41,780 nt of DNA. Source: RGIG3513 sp045658985. GTDB taxonomy: Bacteria; Bacillota; Clostridia; Oscillospirales; Butyricicoccaceae. The notes under the pieces are model-generated. The model was not told the DNA's origin, ran no database searches, and worked only from the letters and a program-made list of their open reading frames with translations. A program made the position numbers and the translations under genes. Positions within the stretch are counted from its first letter, which is position 1. Every line of letters starts with the position of its first letter. Positions 23,237 to 30,337 of this stretch are shown here, piece after piece. The stretch is taken from positions 1 to 41,780 of the forward strand of contig JAZOWC010000029.1 of assembly GCA_045658985.1 (NCBI GenBank), given 5' to 3'.

Positions 23237-25005
23237 GCCTGCTCCTCCGCCTGCTCGGTATCAAGGACGGGAAAACGCAGGTATACCGTGCTTCCCTGTC
23301 CGTAGACGCTGTCGAATACGATCTCGCCGCCGTGGCTCTCCACGATCTCTTTGGCGATGGCAAGACCCAGACCTGTGCCGCCGCGTTTGCGGGAGCGGGC
23401 CTTGTCCACACGGTAGAATCGCTCGAATATACGGGGCAGATCTTCTGCGGGGATGCCCAGACCGGTATCGCTGACGGTGACGGTGACGGTCTTTTCTTCG
23501 CTCTCTGCGGTGACGGTCACCGAGCCTTCGGGGCGGTTGTACTTGACCGCATTGGAAATTATGTTGAGCACCACCTGATGCAGCCGCTCCTTGTCGCCGT
23601 TTATAAGAGGCAGGGAGTCGGGCAGGTGTGAGGTGAGTGTTATGTTCTGATTTTCGGCCTCAAGCTTCATAGACTGAACGGCCGCCTTGACCACGGGGAT
23701 AAGATCCATGCTCTCCATATTCATCTCCATCCGCTGATTGTCCAGCCGCGAGAGGGTGAGCAGGTCTTTGACTATGCGGGTCATACGGTCGCTCTCATTG
23801 TAGACCACGTCCAGAAAACTGCGGCGGGTCTCCTCGTCCAGCATCTCGCCGCCGTCTATGAGGGTCTCGGTGTAGCCCTTGATGTTGGTGAGAGGGGTGC
23901 GAAGCTCGTGAGAAACGTTGGCCACGAACTCTCTGCGGCTTTCTTCCAGCTTCTGCTGGGCGGTGATGTCGTGAAGCACCACCATAACTCCCTGATGCTC
24001 CTCCTGACCGGTCAGGGGCGCCAAAAACATCTTGAGCACGCGGGTGCCGGCCACGTAGTCCAGCTCCATAAAATGTCCGTCCTCACGCAGATCGTCTGCG
24101 TGGAAGACCGTGTTGGGGAACACATCGGCATAGGTCATATCGGATTTGATGTCACGGCCCAGCATATTTCTCGCGGCGGGATTGACGTGGAGCAGCTTGC
24201 CGTCGCCGCCAAAAGCGACCACGCCGTCGGCCATATGGCGGAAGAGGGTGTCCAGCTTGTTGCGCTCCTCACCCACCTCGCGCAGGGTATGCTCGAGGGT
24301 GTCGGCCATCTCGTTGAAGGTCTCGCACAGCTCGCCCAGCTCGTCGGTGGAGCTGACCTCGGCGCGGCGGCTCAGGTCGCCCGATGCAATGCTGGCGGCC
24401 TGCTCGGTCAGCTTTTCTACAGGGGTGGTGATGGTCTTGCTGAGCAAAAAGCTGAGCAGCAGCGCCACCACCAGCGCAAAGAAGATAGCGCGGATAAGCA
24501 TAGTAAGGATATTCCACGTCAGGGTGTTGATCTCGGTCTTGTTGTCGGTAACGCCCGCAACAAGCAGAACCTTGCCGCTGTCGTCACGGAGGGGCAGAGC
24601 AATGTCCAGCGAGTCGCTGAGACGGTCAGAGGTCTGGCCGACCTTGCCCGAGAGGGCGGCGATCATATTGGGGGTAAGCCTGAGGGAAGCACCCCATGGC
24701 TCGTCCGAGCCTGCAAGATACTCGCCCGAACTGCCGTCAAGGACAAAGAACATACGGTTTTTGTCGATACCCATCTGTGCCGAGTAGGCGTTCATCATAT
24801 CGCGGACGTCTTCGGCACCGGAGGATGCGGCTTTTTCCAGCGAGAGGATAAACTCGGGGGTAAAAACCTCGTTCATCTGCTCAAGAAAGTCCTGAGTGTC
24901 CCGCGCGGCTATGGAGTTGAGAAGAAAAATGCCCACCACCGCCATAACAGATATGACGAGCATAACAAGAACCAGAACAAGCTTCATCTGCAAAGAACGG
25001 AACAA
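23233..25005 (-). CDS. walK: WalK (YycG) sensor histidine kinase
   Basis: This 590-residue membrane kinase controls cell-wall turnover. Order: TM1 (about 8-30), extracellular domain (about 31-165), TM2 (about 170-190), HAMP (SLLSKTITTPVEKL onwards), PAS (about 245-350), the dimerisation/phosphoacceptor box FVANVSHELRTPL (His about 366) and an ATPase domain with NIISNAVKYNRPEG, DTGLGIPAEDL and GGTGLGLAIAKE. I choose TTG 25005, 7 bases after GGGGG, giving MFRSLQMKLVLV, which matches the FRSIQ start of known WalK proteins; ATG 24987 is the alternative. The 297 bp between walR and walK are filled with palindromes and array D, unusual for these normally close genes. Confidence 0.92.
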   Translation of the reverse strand: MFRSLQMKLVLVLVMLVISVMAVVGIFLLNSIAARDTQDFLEQMNEVFTPEFILSLEKAASSGAEDVRDMMNAYSAQMGIDKNRMFFVLDGSSGEYLAGSDEPWGASLRLTPNMIAALSGKVGQTSDRLSDSLDIALPLRDDSGKVLLVAGVTDNKTEINTLTWNILTMLIRAIFFALVVALLLSFLLSKTITTPVEKLTEQAASIASGDLSRRAEVSSTDELGELCETFNEMADTLEHTLREVGEERNKLDTLFRHMADGVVAFGGDGKLLHVNPAARNMLGRDIKSDMTYADVFPNTVFHADDLREDGHFMELDYVAGTRVLKMFLAPLTGQEEHQGVMVVLHDITAQQKLEESRREFVANVSHELRTPLTNIKGYTETLIDGGEMLDEETRRSFLDVVYNESDRMTRIVKDLLTLSRLDNQRMEMNMESMDLIPVVKAAVQSMKLEAENQNITLTSHLPDSLPLINGDKERLHQVVLNIISNAVKYNRPEGSVTVTAESEEKTVTVTVSDTGLGIPAEDLPRIFERFYRVDKARSRKRGGTGLGLAIAKEIVESHGGEIVFDSVYGQGSTVYLRFPVLDTEQAEEQA

Positions 25006-25048
25006 ACAAAAACCCCCTTTTTGTTGAAGTAATAGGTAAGAGGTAATA

Positions 25049-25225
25049 GTGAATAGGTAAGGTGTCGGCTCTGCCGACGCCATTTAATAGGTCGCCGTAG
25101 GTGACCGAGCGTAAGCGAGGCGACGCGAGTGCGGCGCAAGATATTGGCGGATTTATTCCGACAATATCTAATCAATCGGGGTCCCCGCGAGACCTGTCTC
25201 GTGGGGTGTGCCGCTTTGCGGACAC
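25049..25225. repeat. Palindrome cluster in the walR-walK gap
   Basis: Several unlike hairpins lie in a row: GTCGGC/GCCGAC (25063-25077), AGATATTG/CAATATCT (25139-25169), CCCCGCGAGAC/GTCTCGTGGGG (25183-25206) and CCGC/GCGG near 25211-25220. The CGAGAC hairpin resembles CCCCATGAGAC/GTCTCATGGGG at 5312-5333. No gene is seen. Confidence 0.65.
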
Positions 25226-25305
25226 CTTCATGAGCCGTAAGGCTCAATTCATGGCGAAGCCAATTCATGACGCGGTCAATTCATGCAATCGTAGATTGCA
25301 ATTCA
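25226..25305. repeat. Hairpin array D with constant ATTCA linkers
   Basis: Stems TGAGCC/GGCTCA (25231-25246), TGGC/GCCA (25252-25262), TGAC/GTCA (25268-25278) and TGCAATC/GATTGCA (25284-25300) are separated by ATTCA at 25247-25251, 25263-25267, 25279-25283 and 25301-25305, with TTCA before the first. The last linker contains the stop codon of walR, so the array begins at the gene's end. Confidence 0.85.
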
Positions 25306-26001
25306 TTTCCCGCTATTCAAGTAGTACCCCGCGCCTCTTCTTGTTAAAATATAACGAGGCTCTGCCGGGTCATCCTCCAGCTTTTCGCGCAGGCGGCGCA
25401 TTGCAACGTCCACGGCGCGGAGATCGCCGTAATACTCGTAGCCCCACACCTTTTCCATCAGCTCCTCGCGGGAGATGACGCGGTCGGGTGCATCGAGAAA
25501 ATAGCATATAAGCTCATACTCGCGCTGGCTCAGCTCCATCTGCACGCCTTTTTTGAACACGGCCTGCAGCTTCTTGTCCACGGCAATATCGCCAAAAGTC
25601 TGTCTGTCGCCCGATTGCGCGGCGGCAGGCTCGGCGGATGCCTGAGAGCGGCGGATGTTGGCTTTGACGCGGCTCATCAGCTCACGGACAGAAAAAGGCT
25701 TGGTTACGTAATCGTCCGCGCCCGTGTCCAGACCCAGTATTTTGTCGGTCTCCTCCTCGCGGGCGGTGACCATAATGACGGGCACACGGCTTTTTTCGCG
25801 CAGGCGGCGGAGTATCTCAAATCCGTCCATACCGGGAAGCATCACGTCCAGCAATATCAGATCGTGTTCGCCGGACAGAGCCTTCTCGAGACCGGTGATG
25901 CCGTCGAGTGCCTCGTCGGTCTCAAAGCCTTCTTTTTTGAGGTTGAAGGCTATGATGGTGGATATGCTTTTTTCGTCTTCGACTATCAGGATCTTGCTCA
26001 T
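25303..26001 (-). CDS. walR: WalR (YycF) response regulator, OmpR family
   Basis: This 232-residue regulator has a receiver domain with the acidic pair EDE (about 8-10), the phosphoacceptor Asp in LILLDVMLPGMDG (about residue 52), VTA and the KPFSVREL lysine. The C-terminal winged-helix domain (about 130-228) includes LSQREYELICYFL and RGAGYYLN. ATG 26001 has AAGGAGG with 9-base spacing. Together with WalK it would control autolysin and wall genes; a perfect WalR box lies before the SLH gene (2012-2028). The stop codon is embedded in the first linker of array D. Confidence 0.92.
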   Translation of the reverse strand: MSKILIVEDEKSISTIIAFNLKKEGFETDEALDGITGLEKALSGEHDLILLDVMLPGMDGFEILRRLREKSRVPVIMVTAREEETDKILGLDTGADDYVTKPFSVRELMSRVKANIRRSQASAEPAAAQSGDRQTFGDIAVDKKLQAVFKKGVQMELSQREYELICYFLDAPDRVISREELMEKVWGYEYYGDLRAVDVAMRRLREKLEDDPAEPRYILTRRGAGYYLNSGK

Positions 26002-26034
26002 TTGCAAAAGCCTCCTTCTGTAGTGTACTTGCGG

Positions 26035-26153
26035 CCGTCGGGTCATTCTGAGCGCAGTCGAACTTTTGCGCCCGAGATCCCACCTTCGCTGCGCTCCAAT
26101 CAGAATGACGGGCGCAAAAGCGCGAGGGAAACCGAGCGGAATCTCCGACGGTG
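26035..26153. repeat. Nested palindromic GTCATTCTGA element
   Basis: The outer arms CCGTCGG (26035-26041) and CCGACGG (26147-26153) enclose GTCATTCTGA (26042-26051)/TCAGAATGAC (26100-26109) and CTTTTGCGCCC (26063-26073)/GGGCGCAAAAG (26110-26120). GTCATTCTGAGCG repeats of this kind are widespread in bacterial genomes. It fills the gap between walR and cinA. Confidence 0.75.
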
Positions 26154-26166
26154 TGTCAAAGCGATT

Positions 26167-27393
26167 TTACTTTATCATCTTCAGCACGCGGCTGAGGGCA
26201 AAGCTTGCGCTGGTGTGGCGGGTATAGCCTCTGTCGCTCCATTTGCGGCGGACGGGGGCAAGCTGCACGTCCTCGCGCTCGCCGTATACAACAGCCACGT
26301 AGACGGTGCCCACAGGTTTTTCTTCTGTGCCGCCGCCGGGGCCTGCAATGCCCGTGATGCCCACGCCGATGTCGGCGCCGCTCCTGTCGCGGGCGCCGCG
26401 GGCCATCTCCAGGGCGGTCTCGGCGGATACGGCGCCGTGCTGCGCCAGAGTATCGGCCTTGACGCCCAATACGTTCATCTTCATCTCGTTGGTGTAGGTG
26501 ACAAAGCCGCCTGAGACGCAGGCGCTTGCACCGGCTATATCGGTGAGGCGCTTGAGCATAAGTCCGCCGGTGCAGCTTTCGGCCGCGGCAACGGTCAGAT
26601 GCTTTTCGGTCAGCTCACGGACAACAACTTCTTCCAGTGAGCTTACGTCGATGCCGTAGATATACTCGCCGAGGATCTCTTTGATCTGCTCCACCACGGG
26701 GGCGCAGAGTGCTTCTGCCTCCTGCTCGGTGTCGGCTTTGGCTGTGACGCGCACCTCGCACTCACCCTCTTTGGCATAGGGGGCCACGGTGGGGTTGTGT
26801 GAATCCATCAAAAATCTCAGCTTGTCCTCCATAGCCGACTCGCCGATGCCGTAGAACTTGATGAAGTTTGAGTGGATAACGCCGCCGAACTTCTCACGCA
26901 GATAGGGGATGGCCCGCTCGTAGAACATAGGTCTGCACTCTCTGGGAGGGCCGGGGAGCATAATGACCGTACAGCCGTCAGCCTCAAATGCGCAGCCGGG
27001 TGCTGTGCCCCAATCGTTGTCCAGAACGGTGCAGCCCTCGGGCAGGTGAGCCTGCTTGAGGTTGTTGGGGGTCATACGGTCGCCCATTTTGGCCTTCAGC
27101 TTTTCGATCTCCTGCTCAAAGGGCACGATCTTTTTGCCGAATGCCTGAGCCAGAGTTTCTTTGGTCAGGTCGTCGCAGGTGGGGCCTAAGCCGCCGGTGG
27201 TGATGATCAGGTCGGCACGTGCTCTCGCGGCCTTGACGCAGTCCAGCAGACGTGCGGGATTGTCGCCGCAGACGGTGTGATAAAACACGTTGATGCCGCG
27301 CTCAGAAAGTCCCTGAGAGATCATCTGCGCGTCGGTGTTGGCTATCTCGCCCAGCAGGATCTCGGTGCCTACAGACAGAATTTCGCAGTTCAT
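26167..27393 (-). CDS. cinA: CinA (NMN deamidase / competence-damage protein)
   Basis: This 408-residue protein has an N-terminal molybdopterin-binding-like (COG1058) domain with VGTEILLGEIANTDA, TTGGLGPTCDDLTKE and MLPGPPRE. The C-terminal amidohydrolase domain (about 250-408) has AAESCTGG, the nicotinamide mononucleotide deamidase hallmark, and GITGIAGPGGGT. It probably recycles NMN in NAD metabolism; the competence link is historical. ATG 27393 overlaps the thiI stop by ATGA. Confidence 0.95.
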   Translation of the reverse strand: MNCEILSVGTEILLGEIANTDAQMISQGLSERGINVFYHTVCGDNPARLLDCVKAARARADLIITTGGLGPTCDDLTKETLAQAFGKKIVPFEQEIEKLKAKMGDRMTPNNLKQAHLPEGCTVLDNDWGTAPGCAFEADGCTVIMLPGPPRECRPMFYERAIPYLREKFGGVIHSNFIKFYGIGESAMEDKLRFLMDSHNPTVAPYAKEGECEVRVTAKADTEQEAEALCAPVVEQIKEILGEYIYGIDVSSLEEVVVRELTEKHLTVAAAESCTGGLMLKRLTDIAGASACVSGGFVTYTNEMKMNVLGVKADTLAQHGAVSAETALEMARGARDRSGADIGVGITGIAGPGGGTEEKPVGTVYVAVVYGEREDVQLAPVRRKWSDRGYTRHTSASFALSRVLKMIK

Positions 27394-28556
27394 AATGTGA
27401 TCCTCTCCACGCCCTCGAGGGCTTCTTTGACCAGAGCGTCGATGTCCAGCTTCTGCTCCTGCTTGATTACATTCTCAAGCTTGGGCTTGGTCTGAGGATG
27501 CTTGGGGGTGAATACGGTGCAGCAGTCCTCATAGGGGAGGATAGACGTCTCAAAAGCGCCGATGCGGCGGGAGATGGTGATGATCTCCTCCTTGTCCATA
27601 CCGATCAGGGGACGGAACACGGGTATCTCATCGCAAACGGCGTTGGTGCAGGCCAGCGCCTCCATGGTCTGGCTTGCCACCTGACCGAGGCTCTCACCGG
27701 TGATGAGACAGCCGCAGTTCTGGATCTTTGCGGTCTCCTGAGCGATACGCATCATCATACGGCGCATAACAAGGGTGAAGTAATCCTCGTGACACTTGTC
27801 GCGGATCTCCTCCTGAATATGGGTAAAAGGCACTACGCTGACGGTCAGCTTGCCGCTCCACTTGCCCAGAATTGCGGCAAGGTCGAGTACCTTCTGCTTG
27901 GCTTCTTCACTGGTGTAGGGGTAGCTGAAAAAGTGTACAGCCGACAGGTCGATGCCGCGCTTTGCCATACACCAGCCTGCAACGGGAGAGTCGATACCGC
28001 CCGAAAGCAGAAGCATACCTCTGCCGTTGGTGCCTGTGGGCATACCGCCCGCACCGGGCAGACGGACTGCGCCGATGTATGCGTGATCCTCGCGGATGTT
28101 GACCTCTACGTTGACATCAAAGTTCTCCATATCGGGCTTGAGGTGGCTATAGCAGTCCTGCAGATATCCGCCAACCATAACTCCGATCTCGGGAGACTTG
28201 ACGGGGAAACGCTTGTCGGCGCGCTTGGCGGTAACGCGGAAGGAACGAGCATTGGAAAGCACGTCCCTCAGATATTCTTTGCCCACTCTGCAGATGTCAT
28301 CCATGTCCTTTTCGCAGACGGCCATCAGGCAGACCGAAACAACGCCGAAGACCTTTTGGCAAACCTCAATGGCAGGCTCGATGGGCGTGTCGCCCTTGGG
28401 CTCAACGTAAACGGTGGACTGGGAGCATCTTACGTCGTACTCGCCCACGTTCTTGAGTCTGCGCCTGAGTGTGACGCAGAGTTTTTCTTCAAACTTTCCG
28501 CGGTTGAGACCTTTGAGGATCAGCTCTCCACATTTGAGTAATAAAATCTGTTTCAT
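27390..28556 (-). CDS. thiI: ThiI tRNA 4-thiouridine synthetase (no rhodanese domain)
   Basis: This 388-residue cytosolic enzyme makes s4U8 in tRNA. It has an N-terminal ferredoxin-like plus THUMP part (about 1-165) and an ATP pyrophosphatase domain with the P-loop LLSGGIDSPVAGW (about 182-194) and the disulfide-type cysteine CLITGESLGQVASQT. It lacks the C-terminal rhodanese domain of the E. coli protein, as in Bacillus, where a dedicated cysteine desulfurase supplies sulfur; here the NifS-like gene lies upstream in the same direction. An AAGGAGA site precedes ATG 28556. The array B and four-helix-bundle insertion lies between nifS and thiI. Confidence 0.93.
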   Translation of the reverse strand: MKQILLLKCGELILKGLNRGKFEEKLCVTLRRRLKNVGEYDVRCSQSTVYVEPKGDTPIEPAIEVCQKVFGVVSVCLMAVCEKDMDDICRVGKEYLRDVLSNARSFRVTAKRADKRFPVKSPEIGVMVGGYLQDCYSHLKPDMENFDVNVEVNIREDHAYIGAVRLPGAGGMPTGTNGRGMLLLSGGIDSPVAGWCMAKRGIDLSAVHFFSYPYTSEEAKQKVLDLAAILGKWSGKLTVSVVPFTHIQEEIRDKCHEDYFTLVMRRMMMRIAQETAKIQNCGCLITGESLGQVASQTMEALACTNAVCDEIPVFRPLIGMDKEEIITISRRIGAFETSILPYEDCCTVFTPKHPQTKPKLENVIKQEQKLDIDALVKEALEGVERITL

Positions 28557-28580
28557 AGAAATACATTCTCCTTAATACTT

Positions 28581-28697
28581 ATTTGCCGCAGGCAAATATA
28601 TCGATTTTCATTTTGGCTTGTCAAAATGAAAAATATCGAATTGACGACAGTCAATATATCGAATTACAAAACGTCACGGCGTTTTGTAATATATCGA
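28581..28697. repeat. Hairpin array B with constant ATATCGA linkers
   Basis: Four unrelated palindromes: ATTTGCC/GGCAAAT (28581-28597), TTTTCATTTTG/CAAAATGAAAA (28605-28632), ATTGAC/GTCAAT (28640-28655) and ATTACAAAACG/CGTTTTGTAAT (28663-28690). Each is followed by ATATCGA: 28598-28604, 28633-28639, 28656-28662, 28691-28697. The array fills the space between the thiI ribosome site and the stop codon of the four-helix-bundle gene. Confidence 0.95.
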
Positions 28698-28701
28698 CGA
28701 T

Positions 28702-29052
28702 CTACTGATTAGCCTTGGCGGTTGTGATCGATGATATAAGCCTGCGCCTCAAAGAGCCGCAAGAGTTTTTTAAGCTCTTGTATTGATCTTCTTCGAGCTT
28801 TTGTTTTCTGAAAAGGAGTTCAAGCCAATATTCGGATTCCGAACATTCTTTCAGCGCTATTTCAAGCTTGTGAATAAAGTCAGCGCGGCTTTGAGCGTAT
28901 TTGGCTTCGTGTATATTTGCGCCGATAGAAGATGAAGACCGCACCAATTGTGAGGTATAGACGCTGCATCCTTTGATGCAGTCACACATTTCGGAAACTG
29001 TCAGGGCAAAAACTATTGCATCTTCGCGCAATATATTTTTATTGTCAGTCAT
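28702..29052 (-). CDS. Four-helix-bundle protein (23S rRNA IVS / S23-like)
   Basis: This 116-residue all-helical protein has the clear family signature QLVRSSSSIGANIHEAKYAQSRADFIHKL followed by ALKECSESEYWLELL, as in the S23/IVS-encoded and Avd-related four-helix-bundle family. Function is unknown; relatives bind nucleic acid in diversity-generating retroelements (Avd) or sit inside hairpin-flanked intervening sequences of 23S rRNA genes. ATG 29052 follows AAAAGGAG. The gene is bounded exactly by ATATCGAC (28691-28698) and GTCGATAT (29067-29074), which are inverted repeats, and beyond them by arrays B and C in opposite orientation. It splits an otherwise compact glnS-nifS-thiI-cinA operon. 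Confidence 0.9.
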   Translation of the reverse strand: MTDNKNILREDAIVFALTVSEMCDCIKGCSVYTSQLVRSSSSIGANIHEAKYAQSRADFIHKLEIALKECSESEYWLELLFRKQKLEEDQYKSLKNSCGSLRRRLISSITTAKANQ

Positions 29053-29067
29053 ATAACGCTCCTTTTG

Positions 29068-29184
29068 TCGATATGTTTATGTAAAATCAATAGATTTTAC
29101 ATAAACTCGATATATTGCAAGCATAGCTGCTTGCAATTCGATATTTCTGCAAAAAAACCGATGGTATTTTTGCAGAATCGATAT
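29068..29184. repeat. Hairpin array C with constant TCGATAT linkers
   Basis: Palindromes GTTTATGTAAAATC/GATTTTACATAAAC (29075-29106, perfect 14-bp stem), ATTGCAAGCA/TGCTTGCAAT (29114-29137) and TTCTGCAAAAA/TTTTTGCAGAA (29145-29177) alternate with TCGATAT at 29068-29074, 29107-29113, 29138-29144 and 29178-29184. This is the reverse orientation of array B. Confidence 0.95.
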
Positions 29185-29224
29185 ACCTCGCTGTGCTCGG
29201 TAAGAACAGGGAGAGACAAAATCC

Positions 29225-30337
29225 TCACAGCGCGGCGATGGCATCGCACAGAGCGGCAACGTCCTCGCTTGTATTCTCGGGGCAGAAGCTGATGCGCAGG
29301 GCGGCATCTATATTCTTGGGGCTCAGGCGCATAGCCGAGAGCACGTGGGATTTTTTGCCTTTGGCACAGGCACTGCCGCCCGAAACAAAAATGCCCTTGT
29401 CGGACAGTATACGAATCAGCACCTCGCTGCGCAGCTTGCACAGAGAGATGTTGACCACGTGAGAGGAGCTGTTTTCGGGGGAATTGAGCTCAAAATGCAC
29501 GCCCATCTCACGCAATGTGTCCAGCATCTGCTTTTTCAGCGCGTCATAGTGGGCGATAGTATCTTTCAGTGCGCCTGCACGTTTCTCTGCCGCGGCGGCA
29601 AAAGCCGCTATCTGGGGCATAGCCTCGGTGCCCGAGCGCATACCGCTCTCCTGATTGCCGCCGTAGATGAGGGGGCGGATCTTGAGTCCCTTGCGGATGT
29701 ACAGAGCGCCGCTGCCTTTGAGCGCGCCGATCTTGTGTGCCGAAAAGCTGCACAGATCAATGTCCTGCAGGCTCATTTCCCGCTTGCAGAACAGCTGTAC
29801 CGCGTCCATATGCACCAGAGCCTTGGGATTGCGCTCCTTGAGCGCCTTGGCGGCGGCATTGACGGGTAGGATGGCGCCCGTCTCGTTGCACACGCCCATC
29901 AGGCTCATCAGTATGGTGTCCTCGCGCATAGCGGAGGTAAGCGACTCGAGGGTAACCGAGCCGTCGCGCTGAGGGGCAACATAGCTGACCTCAAACCCCT
30001 CCTGCTCCAGCTGACGCAGGGTGTTGAGTGTGGCGTCGTGCTCTATCTGTGTGGTGATGATGTGGCGGCCAAGATGCTTGTTTTTGAGCGCCGCGCCCCG
30101 CAGGGCGGTGTTGATGCTCTCGGAGCCGCCCGAGGTAAAGGTTATGCAGCCTTCATCGCAGCCTACAGCGGCAGCCACCGTCTTGCGGCAGTTGCTCAGC
30201 AGTAGGCTTGCCTGTCTGCCCTTGGCGTGTACCGAGCCGGGGTTGCCGTAGCACTCCGCCATAGCCTGCTGTGCCGCGGCCATTGCCTCGGGAATAACGG
30301 CGGTGGTAGCCGCGTTGTCGAGATATATTTCTCTCAT
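29225..30337 (-). CDS. Cysteine desulfurase (NifS/IscS-like)
   Basis: This 370-residue PLP enzyme takes sulfur from cysteine. It has the N terminus YLDNAATT, the PLP lysine in FSAHKIGALKGSG (Lys202) and the active-site cysteine in SGGSACAKGKKS (Cys324). Followed downstream by thiI, it most likely feeds sulfur to tRNA thiolation, like NifZ in Bacillus. Its ATG overlaps the glnS stop by one base (TAATG), showing operon structure. Confidence 0.93.
   Translation of the reverse strand: MREIYLDNAATTAVIPEAMAAAQQAMAECYGNPGSVHAKGRQASLLLSNCRKTVAAAVGCDEGCITFTSGGSESINTALRGAALKNKHLGRHIITTQIEHDATLNTLRQLEQEGFEVSYVAPQRDGSVTLESLTSAMREDTILMSLMGVCNETGAILPVNAAAKALKERNPKALVHMDAVQLFCKREMSLQDIDLCSFSAHKIGALKGSGALYIRKGLKIRPLIYGGNQESGMRSGTEAMPQIAAFAAAAEKRAGALKDTIAHYDALKKQMLDTLREMGVHFELNSPENSSSHVVNISLCKLRSEVLIRILSDKGIFVSGGSACAKGKKSHVLSAMRLSPKNIDAALRISFCPENTSEDVAALCDAIAAL

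Noticed and set aside
25226..25305. Possible CRISPR array
   Set aside because: The regular unit is only 5 bp and the variable parts are palindromes of 11-17 bp, not spacers of 30 bp; no cas genes are present.
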